A stretch of 38,917 nt of DNA from Spirochaetales bacterium (GCA_012523305.1 JAAYIV010000153.1:1-38917); one strand, 5' to 3'. Positions 8,319-16,656 are shown, numbered from the stretch's first letter. Translations and numbers: made by a program. The notes: generated by a model from the letters alone, not told the origin.

Positions 8319-9524
8319 TTATGTTCCATTCCCCATCATATAGGGAAATTCTTCAAAGAAATATTGTTCCAAGGCCATCTGGCCGGCACCGTAAAGCGTA
8401 ACCAGGGGGCCGTATTTCGAATAGCAGATATCCTGACGCATCTGCCTGAGCGGCTTATAGCGATCATTAAGGCGCTGCAGAAAGAGCAATTCCGAATGTG
8501 GCATTTGGCAAATATCACCGCCGATGACGATAAGTTCCGGATTCAGCAGGACATCGACCTTGTTCAGCATGACGATAATCTTGTCGATATACTCGTTGAG
8601 AATCTGATTTGCAATCGGATTGCCTTGAAACGCGCTTTCAAAGAGTTCGGCTGTTTTATTAAGACAATAGTCTTCATCGAGTGCGGTGATGTCAACTTCC
8701 CTGTTCTCCAACAGCCGCGCCATCTCGCAGCAGATGGTCCGAAAGGTTCTGGTCCGCTTGTAATTGATCGTCGGGTTGTCGATATTATCGGTAAAGAACC
8801 CTGTTTCACCTGCCATGTAATGTGCTCCGCGATGGATATGCCCGTCTATGAGAAGTCCGGTACCGATTTCCAAACCAAGATCACAGGATATGATGTTGCT
8901 GATTTCATTACTGAATTCCCAATAATTTGCATAAGCGGCAATGTTGACGACGTTATCGATGAACACCAAACAATCAAAATGATCCGACAAGGCTTTCTTG
9001 AGCTGAACATGTTCCAGACCCGGATGGAAAATTGCTTTAAGCACTACCCCCTCGTCGACATCGACAATCCCAGGAGAACCGATACATATTGATTTTACCG
9101 ATGAAAGAGGTCGTTTCAGGTTATCGTGAACATAATCGGTAATGATCGAAACCAAATCTTCGACAACATTCTTTTCCTTGTCCAGTTTGAAATATCCGAT
9201 TGAAAACAGGCCTGACAGGTCTTGGGCCGCTATGGCACCTTTCAAGAGATCAAGCGAAAGCATGATCGTATCTTTGATCGTGATACGGTAATAAGGAACG
9301 GTTCTTGCTTGATCATTCCTTCGATAATCAACCAACTCGACAAAATCACGCTCGACCAAAGCCTTCAGGGCCCTGGCTACCGAAGGAAGGCTTATGTTTA
9401 GCGCATTTGCAATTTGATTGCGATACGTGGGACCGTGTTCGCGTAGATAGTGAAACACCGCCGATTGGTTAATGATGAGTTGGTAGGCCGGATTAACGGT
9501 TTGTGACAAACTGATGTAATGCAT
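8319..9524 (-). CDS. ROK-family transcriptional regulator (NagC/XylR-like)
   Basis: A 401-residue protein with an N-terminal winged helix (about residues 18-75, including RNQIANALNISLPSVARALKAL) fused to a ROK sugar-kinase-like domain (about 85-390). The ROK glycine motif LGLEIGTGLLIDG (about 216-228) and AGETGFF (238-244) are present. The position of the catalytic Asp (usual N-D-x-N) reads N-V-V-N (191-194), so kinase activity is unlikely. The Cys-x-Cys-Gly zinc motif of NagC and Mlc is absent and the usual GExGH is GETGF. It is probably a sugar-responsive repressor of the operon it leads. GAGGAGG lies 5 nt before the ATG and a strong promoter is at 9562-9590. Function as regulator is confident; effector unknown. 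Confidence 0.88.
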   Translation of the reverse strand: MHYISLSQTVNPAYQLIINQSAVFHYLREHGPTYRNQIANALNISLPSVARALKALVERDFVELVDYRRNDQARTVPYYRITIKDTIMLSLDLLKGAIAAQDLSGLFSIGYFKLDKEKNVVEDLVSIITDYVHDNLKRPLSSVKSICIGSPGIVDVDEGVVLKAIFHPGLEHVQLKKALSDHFDCLVFIDNVVNIAAYANYWEFSNEISNIISCDLGLEIGTGLLIDGHIHRGAHYMAGETGFFTDNIDNPTINYKRTRTFRTICCEMARLLENREVDITALDEDYCLNKTAELFESAFQGNPIANQILNEYIDKIIVMLNKVDVLLNPELIVIGGDICQMPHSELLFLQRLNDRYKPLRQMRQDICYSKYGPLVTLYGAGQMALEQYFFEEFPYMMGNGT

Positions 9525-9561
9525 CCGTACCTCCTCTTACTAACTTAACTTTAGCAACTAG

Positions 9562-9590
9562 AGTATAGGATGCAAAAAGGAGCATGTCAA
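9562..9590 (-). promoter_or_regulatory. Sigma70-type promoter of the ROK-ABC operon
   Basis: Read on the minus strand: TTGACA (9585-9590), a 17-bp spacer, and TATACT (9562-9567). Transcription would start near 9555, giving a leader of about 30 nt that ends in the GAGGAGG ribosome binding site. Repeated GTTAG/CTAG-like half-sites between -10 and the start codon (9540-9562) could bind the ROK protein itself, but they form no clean palindrome. Confidence 0.75.
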
Positions 9591-9631
9591 GGAAAAGGTA
9601 AAACATCAATGTTTGGAAATAATAAATCTCG

Positions 9632-9649
9632 ATCAGGCTAGTTCCTGAT
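9632..9649 (-). terminator. Weak terminator-like hairpin downstream of the GntR gene
   Basis: ATCAGG (9632-9637) pairs with CCTGAT (9644-9649). On the minus strand it is followed by CGAGATTTATTATTT. A second AT-rich hairpin (ATACTT/AAGTAT, 9745-9762, followed by TTCTATCTT) lies closer to the GntR stop. Either could end the GntR transcript before the ROK promoter; both are weak. The rest of the 288-bp gap shows no gene. Confidence 0.35.
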
Positions 9650-9812
9650 GCATGGCAGTAATGAAAGTCTGATCAATATGAAATGTCGATAGATATTGGA
9701 AATATCAACCACAAACTTTGTAATCACAATGATATAAGATAGAAATACTTGTATCAAAGTATCCCTGACAGTGTAGGAGCCTCTGCGCTATCTTTATTCC
9801 ACAAGGTGCTGA

Positions 9813-10454
9813 TCACACTTTCCTGAAGATGAACTCGACAGCGTTCGCTTTGCTGTGTTCGAGGTGTTCTTTGAGTTTCGCCTTTGCCAAAACAATATCT
9901 CTGTTGAACATGGCTTCAATAATTTGGAGATGTTCATCACGATTCTGTTGAATTCTATCTGCAATCGGGAAAGAAGAGTTTCTAATAAGCAAAGTAAAGA
10001 GTTGTTCTAGAATTGATTTCAATCGAGGTTTCCCACTGCAATTCGCGATATACATATGTAATGCATAATCATTTTTTGCCAATACATCTAAATCTGTATC
10101 TAACGTAATTGCCTCTATCCTTGACTTAAGTGCGCTCAATTCTTGCAATTTGATGTTCACGATCGCAGCTTCGAGGGCATACTGTTCCAACACTATCCGT
10201 AAATCATACATCTCTTCGACATCATCACAAGACAGTCCGATGACTTCGGCACTCTTATTGGGATTGAGAACGAGAAGTCTCAACGAAGCAAGTTGATGTA
10301 ATACTTCGCGTATAGGGGTGCGACTTATGTTAAATTCGGATGAGAACATTTGTTCTGTAAGTCGAAAACCTATGGGATAGTATCCGGATACCAACCGATC
10401 AAAAAGAATTTGGAAAATAGTATCTTTTGTAATTTTGCAATTTTCTCTTGTCAT
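9813..10454 (-). CDS. GntR-family regulator, FCD (FadR) subfamily
   Basis: A 213-residue protein. The N-terminal winged helix includes LTEQMFSSEFNISRTPIREVLHQLASL (about residues 33-59), where the SRTPIREVL stretch is the family's recognition helix. The C-terminal FCD ligand domain begins near DVEEMYDLRIVLEQYALEAAI; His residues in NDYALHMY, RDEHLQI and KEHLEHS are candidates for the domain's metal/ligand site. FCD regulators usually sense organic or sugar acids. It lies 52 bp after the racemase gene that ends the TRAP operon, with its own promoter. The ATG has no convincing Shine-Dalgarno, only an A-rich stretch, so initiation may be leaderless. Probable targets are its own promoter and the TRAP/nagB region. 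Confidence 0.88.
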   Translation of the reverse strand: MTRENCKITKDTIFQILFDRLVSGYYPIGFRLTEQMFSSEFNISRTPIREVLHQLASLRLLVLNPNKSAEVIGLSCDDVEEMYDLRIVLEQYALEAAIVNIKLQELSALKSRIEAITLDTDLDVLAKNDYALHMYIANCSGKPRLKSILEQLFTLLIRNSSFPIADRIQQNRDEHLQIIEAMFNRDIVLAKAKLKEHLEHSKANAVEFIFRKV

Positions 10455-10463
10455 TTTTTCATG

Positions 10464-10492
10464 ATTCTATAAAAATTTATTTTAAGACTCAA
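10464..10492 (-). promoter_or_regulatory. Promoter of the GntR gene, nearly leaderless
   Basis: Minus strand: TTGAGT (10487-10492), a 17-bp spacer, and TAGAAT (10464-10469). The predicted transcription start is within a few bases of the GntR ATG (10452-10454). The spacer contains TTTATTTTAA, which also occurs in the dctP-nagB intergenic region, so it may be an operator for this regulator. Confidence 0.5.
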
Positions 10493-10506
10493 TCACCTTT
10501 ATCCTT

Positions 10507-11802
10507 TTAATCGATAATTTTTGACTTTTTAAAACATATTTCAGCCGAAAGTACCACCGAAATACTTGGATTGTCATATTTAGTCAACAAATAATCCAAT
10601 CCTCCCCGTACCGATTCATGCCACATTATACCAGATTTTTCCAATAACTGTTCAGATAATCCGGGCGAAGCCATGTGCAAATTAATTCTCTTCCTGATTT
10701 TTGCCATCATTGCCCCCGGAGCCAATGGGATGGGATCTTCGGGAAGTTCGCCTGTTCCATCGAGAATCGATTTGATGATCTCGACATTGTCGTCCCTGCC
10801 GATGCGTTCGGGGTAACTGGCATGCAGTCCGATTCCCTCGGGACACGGTGTGGCTACAAGGATAGCTCCGCCATCTTTGACCAACGATTCGGCACAATAG
10901 AAACCTTTACCGGCTTGCCATAAATCAGGGTCATGAGGATACGGTATCGAAATTAAGATACCATCTTGCCTATCATAATGCCGGATATAAGCTTTTTGCG
11001 CTTTTGCCACTCCTGCACGATGTGCCTTAATATAATGGCCTGCTACCACATGATAGACTTCAGCCGACGGGGTAAGCACGCAATTCACGATGAACTGCAG
11101 CCCTACCACTTCAACCCAGCGTTCCATCCTCGAGCGCACAACGGTTTCATCGATACCGGTAAGATTTTGTTCGGTTAATCCGTGTGTATAGTGGAATCGC
11201 GTTACGGTACTTTCGCCTGCGATGCCAGGATAGATAATCTTTCCGCCACCGGACCACCCTACCGCTCCATGCGGAACGATGCTTCCGATACCGATTTTCA
11301 CATCGGCACGGGCGACTTCGCTGTCGATGTAGATATCCACCCCGTCCTCGCTTGTTCCGACAAGCGTCAGCTGTCCTGGATCGTTGAAATGCGATTGAGT
11401 GACACGGTATGTGTCATGGATCTCTTTTGAAATCTTCGTGTCGATTTCTTCATCGGTCATATAACGGTGGCTACCGAGAGCCATGACGATAACTATCTGG
11501 TCGTTTGCGATATGGGCTGAAGCGAGTTCTTTTAATACTGCGGGCAAGATGTTATACGCGGGTGTCGGTCGGGTAATGTCGTCAACGATAATCGCGACGC
11601 GATCGCCAACCTTAACCACATCCCCCAGGCGTTTTGTTCCGATGGGATGGGCTATTGCATCTTCGACAGCTTGGTCCACGTTAGCAAGCGGCTTAACCTT
11701 CGGGAGGTCATGGACCTGATGCAAATAGCGTGTAGGCACATCCACATACGCTATACGTTCATCGGTATACGGGAAAGCTATCCGTGTGAATTCTTGTTCC
11801 AT
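10507..11802 (-). CDS. larA: LarA-type nickel-pincer racemase/epimerase family protein
   Basis: A 431-residue protein of the lactate-racemase (LarA, formerly DUF2088) family. Family landmarks are visible: DDITRP (Arg78), GSHR (His112), PHGAVGWSGGGK (His178, Lys188) and FHYTH (His204/207). These match the catalytic histidines and the lysine that anchors the pyridinium-dithiocarboxylate nickel cofactor in characterised LarA. Members interconvert epimers of 2-hydroxy acids, including sugar acids. It is the last gene of the TRAP operon, 18 bp after nagA, with a somewhat distant AGGAAG before the ATG. The cofactor genes larB, larC and larE are not in this window, so they would have to lie elsewhere. 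A sugar-acid substrate is inferred from context; lactate is not excluded. Confidence 0.85.
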   Translation of the reverse strand: MEQEFTRIAFPYTDERIAYVDVPTRYLHQVHDLPKVKPLANVDQAVEDAIAHPIGTKRLGDVVKVGDRVAIIVDDITRPTPAYNILPAVLKELASAHIANDQIVIVMALGSHRYMTDEEIDTKISKEIHDTYRVTQSHFNDPGQLTLVGTSEDGVDIYIDSEVARADVKIGIGSIVPHGAVGWSGGGKIIYPGIAGESTVTRFHYTHGLTEQNLTGIDETVVRSRMERWVEVVGLQFIVNCVLTPSAEVYHVVAGHYIKAHRAGVAKAQKAYIRHYDRQDGILISIPYPHDPDLWQAGKGFYCAESLVKDGGAILVATPCPEGIGLHASYPERIGRDDNVEIIKSILDGTGELPEDPIPLAPGAMMAKIRKRINLHMASPGLSEQLLEKSGIMWHESVRGGLDYLLTKYDNPSISVVLSAEICFKKSKIID

Positions 11803-11820
11803 GCCGGTACCGTCTTCCTT

Positions 11821-12978
11821 TTATTGGTGCTCAAATACCACCTGGCCTGCAATGAGGGTCTTTTCAATCTGCAAAGCGGTATCATGGGTATCGTAAGTGA
11901 AAGACACCAGAGTAGCTACAGAACCTTGTGCAAAATCCAGTGATACGGAACTCAGATTGAGTAGTTTCGCAGCATTAATCGTGCACAACCGTATGCTTTG
12001 AGCTAAGGTGACATGACTGTATTTCATGAAATGCAAGATGTCCCAATCCAACATGTGGGCAGCACCTGCCAAGATTTCGGTACCTGGCAATCCTATATGA
12101 CCATCATCAAACACCTCGACATCGACATTCCCCCATTTGTAAAGACCTTTCTTGAAACCACCGAGCGGAGCAACGTCACTGATAAGTACCAGCCGATCAA
12201 GTCCTTTTGCCCTGGTATAGGTTTTCACCACCTCGGCAGGGAGATGATCGCCATCGGTGATGATCGATGCGACAAGCTTGTCACACGCCAATTGCGGCCA
12301 TATGTGGTTGCGCAAACGGTTGATCATCGTAGGACTACCGTTACCGAGGTGCGTGGACAAGCGTGCCCCTGCTTCGACAGCTTTAAGAATTTCTGCGGGC
12401 TTGGCTTGAGTATGACCGATAGCAACCACCACGCCAGTTGCCGCAACCTCTTCGATGAACCTCAGCGCACCTTTTGTTTCAGGAGCGAGCGTTACGATTT
12501 TGACCAATCCCTTGGCAGCATCCTGCCATTCCTTGAACTCGTTGAGATCCGGATTTCTTACAAATGCAGCATCGTGTGTTCCGCGTGCTCCGTCTGCTCC
12601 TGAAATGTATGGCCCTTCAACATGAATTCCCGGTATGGCGTGCTGTAGTAACGGACTCGCATCCCTCGTCGTTCGTATCAATTCTAGGTTTCTCAGTATT
12701 CTGTCCTGCGAGGCTGTCACTATGGTTGGACAGTGCTGGGTCGTGCCAGTGGCAGCCATCGAGCGTACCATTGATTCAAGATGTTCGGGTTGTAGTGTAG
12801 CCGAGGAGTAATCCATCCCCATGTATCCATTGACTTGGATATCGATGAACCCGGGAGAAACATATGCCCGAATCTGATCGTTGGCTGAACATACGGTTTT
12901 CTTAGCGATGCATGAACTGTTGATATCGAGTTCGATGATTGAGTTGTCAAACGGCGAAATCCCTCTTACGGTTAACAT
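11821..12978 (-). CDS. nagA: N-acetylglucosamine-6-phosphate deacetylase (NagA family)
   Basis: A 385-residue amidohydrolase, the usual NagA length. PGFIDIQVNG (43-51) matches the Escherichia coli-type strand, where QxN replaces the HxH of two-metal members. GIHVEGP supplies metal ligand Glu121, AIGHT supplies His189, STHLGNG supplies His210, and LISDVAPLGG supplies catalytic Asp268. The reaction removes acetate from an N-acetyl amino-sugar phosphate. GGAGG precedes the ATG by 5 nt. It sits in the TRAP operon between a Gfo/Idh gene and larA; nagB, the next step in the classical route, is divergent from this operon. No kinase to make the phosphorylated substrate is encoded here, so it may act on a related N-acetyl sugar. 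Confidence 0.87.
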   Translation of the reverse strand: MLTVRGISPFDNSIIELDINSSCIAKKTVCSANDQIRAYVSPGFIDIQVNGYMGMDYSSATLQPEHLESMVRSMAATGTTQHCPTIVTASQDRILRNLELIRTTRDASPLLQHAIPGIHVEGPYISGADGARGTHDAAFVRNPDLNEFKEWQDAAKGLVKIVTLAPETKGALRFIEEVAATGVVVAIGHTQAKPAEILKAVEAGARLSTHLGNGSPTMINRLRNHIWPQLACDKLVASIITDGDHLPAEVVKTYTRAKGLDRLVLISDVAPLGGFKKGLYKWGNVDVEVFDDGHIGLPGTEILAGAAHMLDWDILHFMKYSHVTLAQSIRLCTINAAKLLNLSSVSLDFAQGSVATLVSFTYDTHDTALQIEKTLIAGQVVFEHQ

Positions 12979-13016
12979 TGTATCCTCCAGAATGCTTATG
13001 TGGCATGCATACTATC

Positions 13017-14105
13017 TTACCAGTTTGAGATATCAATGGTAATACCGTTTTTCATAGCCGATTCATGCATTGCGACTCCGACCTTTACCGAATCAACACC
13101 TTGCCATCCCGAAGCATACTTTCCCTTCAGTTCTGCCAAGGAGTGACCGTTCTGCAAATATTTGAGATTCTCGACAAAGTCATAAATCGAATCTGCAAAA
13201 TAACCTTTCTTGATCAAATTGCCATCCTTATCATAATCACGGAAGGTCATGCCAAGATTCGGCGTCTCCATACCCGTATTCGTACTGCATCCCCTAGCTC
13301 CGCGATATTGGCTGTTCACTTCCATGAAACCTTCGGTACCGACCATCTTCACACCTTGGCGTACGACCGATTCATGCGAGTTTGGCAACACCACCGTGGT
13401 ATCGTAGGTAATGGCCGTGCCATTGTCATAGGCAACTTGGATTTTCATCGAATCGTATATATCGATTCCCATCGACTTCAACTTGCCCTTGAATCCGAAT
13501 GCGGAAACCGAAACAGGCTTGGGACAATCCATCAACCAATAGGAAAGGTCGATCATATGGATGGCCAAGAACCAGCCTGGAGAACCCTGGTTGTTCCATG
13601 ATTTTTTGCCGATCATATCGGTTCCAACCCGAAGCACGTCTTCCATCCAGCAATACCCATACTGGATTTTCCCCAACGTACCTTCTTGAATCCTGAATTT
13701 CAGATCGATGTGGTATGGATCGAAACGTTTATGGAAATCGACTTGAAGCAATGTCTCATAGGTGTCTGCGGCTTTAGCCATCGCTTTTGCTTCTTCAAGT
13801 GAAGTCGATAATGGTTTTTCTACCAACACCGGTATTCTTCTTTCTAGACAATCCATTACGATGTTGTAATGCAAATGATCGGGAGTCACGACAGTAAGTG
13901 CATCAGGATGTTCTCTTTCAATTAACTCGCGATAATCAGCGTATGCAGGTACAGCATACTGTTTTTCCATCGCGGCTCTTCGTTGAGCATCAACTTCTGC
14001 AAAACCCACAAGCTTGATGTCACCAAGATACTTTGCTCTTTGTGCAAATGCTGTGAAATGATTCAAACCATACAAACCTGCCCCAATAATTCCAACCTTC
14101 AACAT
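13017..14105 (-). CDS. Gfo/Idh/MocA-family oxidoreductase
   Basis: A 362-residue protein with a clean Rossmann start (KVGIIGAGLYG, residues 3-13) and E-K-P at residues 96-98. Other family features include TPDHLHY (about 74-80) and a C-terminal segment with GSPGWFLAIHMIDLSYWLM, whose histidine is in the catalytic region. It should oxidise or reduce a cyclic sugar with NAD(P). GGGAG precedes the ATG by 7 nt. It is in the TRAP operon between the alpha/alpha-toroid gene and nagA, 38 bp before the latter. It is rather divergent from the other three Gfo/Idh proteins of the window, so it likely has its own substrate. Confidence 0.87.
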   Translation of the reverse strand: MLKVGIIGAGLYGLNHFTAFAQRAKYLGDIKLVGFAEVDAQRRAAMEKQYAVPAYADYRELIEREHPDALTVVTPDHLHYNIVMDCLERRIPVLVEKPLSTSLEEAKAMAKAADTYETLLQVDFHKRFDPYHIDLKFRIQEGTLGKIQYGYCWMEDVLRVGTDMIGKKSWNNQGSPGWFLAIHMIDLSYWLMDCPKPVSVSAFGFKGKLKSMGIDIYDSMKIQVAYDNGTAITYDTTVVLPNSHESVVRQGVKMVGTEGFMEVNSQYRGARGCSTNTGMETPNLGMTFRDYDKDGNLIKKGYFADSIYDFVENLKYLQNGHSLAELKGKYASGWQGVDSVKVGVAMHESAMKNGITIDISNW

Positions 14106-14132
14106 AGGTGCACTCCCCTTCTTCCTAACTAC

Positions 14133-15188
14133 TTAGCGACAAATTGCATAGAGCGTATCGCAGAATTCTGATACATATTCCTGGACCAAATCCAATGTAG
14201 CTTGGAATGGTTGTTCTTCGATTGACTTGTACCACAATGAATGCACCCATTCGCCGCTTTCCAGCTGGCTTTCGGTCAACCATGTGGCATAACGCACAGC
14301 CGCGTCATAGTATTCGGTTTTCTTGGTCTGATGGTATAACTCCGAAGTTCCCCACATGATTTTGGTACCTGAATTATTCTGCCATCGCTCACTACTGAGT
14401 TTGTTAAAGAAATTAAAATACTGGGCAGCACAATCCAGATATTTTTTATCAGAGGTCACTTCATACACCAAGCCAAGGATTTTCATCGGCATTCCAAGGA
14501 ACCACACCATCTCATACAGCGCATTATGTTCGGTGCTCACGCAAAAATGTTTTCGACTGTCAAAAGCCGTGGCATCTTCATTGTGAAACACATCGGTAAA
14601 GATCCCTGATTCCTTTACCAATGTGGTAAAGAAGAATCTATCTCGCTGCGGTTGATCCTCCATCATTCTTACAAGGTAGTCGGCTCCTTTCACAGCTTGT
14701 TCAAACTTGCCGCAGGCTAATAAGGCCAAGGTCCCCGAACAAGTAGATGAAGTATCGGTTCTTGACCTGTCGATCTTTTTTTGCTTGATATCGTAACGCG
14801 AGTAAAATCCACCTGACAGAGGATCTTGAAATTTCTCCAAGAATGGCAATGCTTTGGCAACAACACCGTACGCTCCAATTTTCTGCAGCCCTGCTACCGC
14901 CCATCCGTTGCCATAGATATAGCGGTTATGGGGGCTGGCAGGCATATGCTGCCAGCCTTTGACATCATCGGACATGCGCAGGTCACCATCCTTGCGCAGA
15001 TAAGAAGTTGCCAATAATTCAGCATACTTTCTAGAACGCTCTGACATTCCAGTCACTGCGTATAAGTAGGCAGCTTTATAATGGGCAGCAAAATCTTTGA
15101 TCTCATTTATCTTGGCATCTTGGGCTACTAGCCAATCAAGACCTCTCTTGATTGCTGTTTGCAGTGAGTTGAGAATAGTTGTATCCAT
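14133..15188 (-). CDS. Putative alpha/alpha-toroid protein, glycosidase- or epimerase-like
   Basis: I do not recognise a precise family. The 351-residue protein is all-helical in appearance, with repeating pairs of amphipathic helices (for example SERSRKYAELLATSYL and KKTEYYDAAVRYATWL) and aromatic, glycine-rich turns such as NRYIYGNGWAVAGLQKIG. This resembles the six-hairpin (alpha/alpha)6 folds of GH88/GH105-type unsaturated glycoside hydrolases and N-acylglucosamine 2-epimerases. No signal peptide is seen, so it is cytoplasmic. GAGG precedes the ATG by 7 nt. It lies between the HIT gene (4 bp upstream) and a Gfo/Idh gene, tightly inside the TRAP operon. Acting on an imported oligosaccharide or sugar is plausible from fold and context only. 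Confidence 0.6.
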   Translation of the reverse strand: MDTTILNSLQTAIKRGLDWLVAQDAKINEIKDFAAHYKAAYLYAVTGMSERSRKYAELLATSYLRKDGDLRMSDDVKGWQHMPASPHNRYIYGNGWAVAGLQKIGAYGVVAKALPFLEKFQDPLSGGFYSRYDIKQKKIDRSRTDTSSTCSGTLALLACGKFEQAVKGADYLVRMMEDQPQRDRFFFTTLVKESGIFTDVFHNEDATAFDSRKHFCVSTEHNALYEMVWFLGMPMKILGLVYEVTSDKKYLDCAAQYFNFFNKLSSERWQNNSGTKIMWGTSELYHQTKKTEYYDAAVRYATWLTESQLESGEWVHSLWYKSIEEQPFQATLDLVQEYVSEFCDTLYAICR

Positions 15189-15192
15189 ACTG

Positions 15193-15639
15193 TTACCTCT
15201 TCACATTGCTATCCAAAGCGGAGAGCAACTTGCGCGAGATTGATTCATATTCCTCTTCTGTTAGATACACCGGTGGCACTGATTCAGCAGAGAAGGCCTT
15301 CCCCCACAACGGACCATCTTCATACTTCGGCACCAGATGAATGTGGAAGTGCGGGACAAAATCACCGTAAATCGCGTAATTAATCTTTGCAGGGGACCAG
15401 ACGGAACGAATCGCGGCTACCGCATCCTGAAGATCTCTGAAAAAATCTGATCCTTGTTGTGGTTCCAATTCATCGGCTTCCGTGCAGTGATCGCGTAATG
15501 CCAATACGCATCGGCCTGTAAACGATTGGTCTCGAAGCAGATACAAATTGGCTGTCCTTAACCGAGCAACCAAAATCATCAGTTTTGAAACCGCTTCTTT
15601 TTGGTCACAGTACATGCATCCGTCAACTTTTTGTTTCAT
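15193..15639 (-). CDS. HIT-family nucleotide hydrolase/transferase-like protein
   Basis: A 148-residue protein with the histidine triad PHFHIHLVPKY (His97, His99, His101) near the middle and a CMYC pair (Cys8, Cys11) at the N terminus that may bind zinc, as in some HIT hydrolases. HIT proteins cleave or transfer nucleoside monophosphates from phosphate-linked donors; galactose-1-phosphate uridylyltransferase is a distant relative. The start codon is 3 bp after the upstream Gfo/Idh stop, with AAAGG overlapping the end of that gene, so it is translationally coupled. Placement inside a sugar operon suggests handling of a nucleotide-activated or adenylated intermediate, but housekeeping repair functions are equally possible. 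Confidence 0.85.
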   Translation of the reverse strand: MKQKVDGCMYCDQKEAVSKLMILVARLRTANLYLLRDQSFTGRCVLALRDHCTEADELEPQQGSDFFRDLQDAVAAIRSVWSPAKINYAIYGDFVPHFHIHLVPKYEDGPLWGKAFSAESVPPVYLTEEEYESISRKLLSALDSNVKR

Positions 15640-15642
15640 GTT

Positions 15643-16656
15643 TCAATACCTTTCAATGATTTCTTCCAGGGTCAATGTGCGTTGTTCTTGGCTGCTGATC
15701 ATGAGCGCCCTGATTCCTGCCAGTGCCAGTATCGCTTCAGCCGCACCCGTTTCCGGTTTCTTACCGGTTTCTATGCACATGGCGAATTCTTCCAATTCCT
15801 CGTATACCGGATCGTTATAGGGATTGGGATCCAAGGGAAATGTTCTCCGTTCTATGGTCGGAAATGGCGAATCTTGGATGTACAGCTCCCTGCCGAATTT
15901 TTCCATATGGAAGATTGCCTTCTCACAGTAAAAACTGGCAGTGCTGTTGTATGGTGCGATGTAGTGACTTCCAAGGTAGCCCAAACTTTTATTCTTGAAA
16001 GCGAACACGCCGCTGGCAGCTTCGGGAATAGTCGTTCCCTTCATTCCCGTAACGGTGAATCCGGTCGCTTTCTCAATCGGTCCCATGAGGTATTGGAATG
16101 TTTCGATGAAATGGACTCCCATCATGTACAGCGAACCGCCGGGATTTTTCTTGCCATCAAGCAACCAATGCCCAAGACCATACATATCAATTCCCTGAAG
16201 TCCTACGTATGCTAATGCGTTTACTACGGATCCGTATTCACCGCTTTCAAACAATCTCTTGAGTGTTCTTGGTCCTGGCAAGCGTCTCTGAGAATGGCCG
16301 ACCGACAAGACCACATTGGCATCATCGCACGCTTGGGCCATCAATTTCGCTTCCTGGATAGTGTTTGCTATCGGTTTCTCTATCAATACATGCTTGCCGG
16401 CTTTCGCTGCTTCAAGAGTTCGAGCGTAATGTTCGTCATGACAAGATGCGATGATCACCCCATCAATATCCATCTTAAGAAGCTCTTCATAGCTTTTAGC
16501 TGCGGTTATACCGAATTCCTCAGAAGCTTTCAAAGCTGTTTCATACCTGCGACTCGCACAGGCGACAATTTCAACAGCTCCGGATTTCTGACAGGATTTT
16601 ATGATGTTTTTACCCCACGTTCCCGGACTCATGAGGCCTAATCTTAGTTCCTTCAT
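15643..16656 (-). CDS. Gfo/Idh/MocA-family oxidoreductase
   Basis: A 337-residue protein. The Rossmann motif is slightly unusual (LGLMSPGTWG, residues 6-15). The E-K-P motif is at 93-95 (LIEKPIANT), and GGSLYMMGVHFIETFQYLMG gives the substrate-domain histidine. It should be an NAD(P)-dependent sugar or sugar-acid dehydrogenase. GGAGG precedes the ATG by 9 nt. It is the first enzyme gene after the TRAP permeases (21 bp after dctM), so its substrate is probably the imported compound or its first product. Confidence 0.86.
   Translation of the reverse strand: MKELRLGLMSPGTWGKNIIKSCQKSGAVEIVACASRRYETALKASEEFGITAAKSYEELLKMDIDGVIIASCHDEHYARTLEAAKAGKHVLIEKPIANTIQEAKLMAQACDDANVVLSVGHSQRRLPGPRTLKRLFESGEYGSVVNALAYVGLQGIDMYGLGHWLLDGKKNPGGSLYMMGVHFIETFQYLMGPIEKATGFTVTGMKGTTIPEAASGVFAFKNKSLGYLGSHYIAPYNSTASFYCEKAIFHMEKFGRELYIQDSPFPTIERRTFPLDPNPYNDPVYEELEEFAMCIETGKKPETGAAEAILALAGIRALMISSQEQRTLTLEEIIERY

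Noticed and set aside
8295-8319. Plus-strand rho-independent terminator (hairpin plus GTTTTT)
   Set aside because: It has the right form on the plus strand, but no plus-strand gene leads into it; it is more sensibly an intercistronic hairpin of the minus-strand operon.
8253-9092. Long plus-strand open frame (279 codons) opposite the ROK gene
   Set aside because: It lies wholly antisense to a gene with clear family motifs, has no ribosome binding site and its translation is rich in Cys/His/Phe without recognisable domains.
8319-9524. ROK protein as the missing amino-sugar kinase
   Set aside because: It has an N-terminal DNA-binding domain and Val at the catalytic Asp position.
12013-12603. 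Plus-strand open frame (196 codons) opposite nagA
   Set aside because: Antisense shadow of a gene with intact catalytic residues; no initiation signal or homology-like pattern.
15601-16215. Plus-strand open frame (204 codons) opposite the Gfo/Idh gene, and a similar 211-codon frame at 27009-27644 opposite oppF
   Set aside because: Both are antisense to confidently assigned genes and show no ribosome binding site or domain motif.
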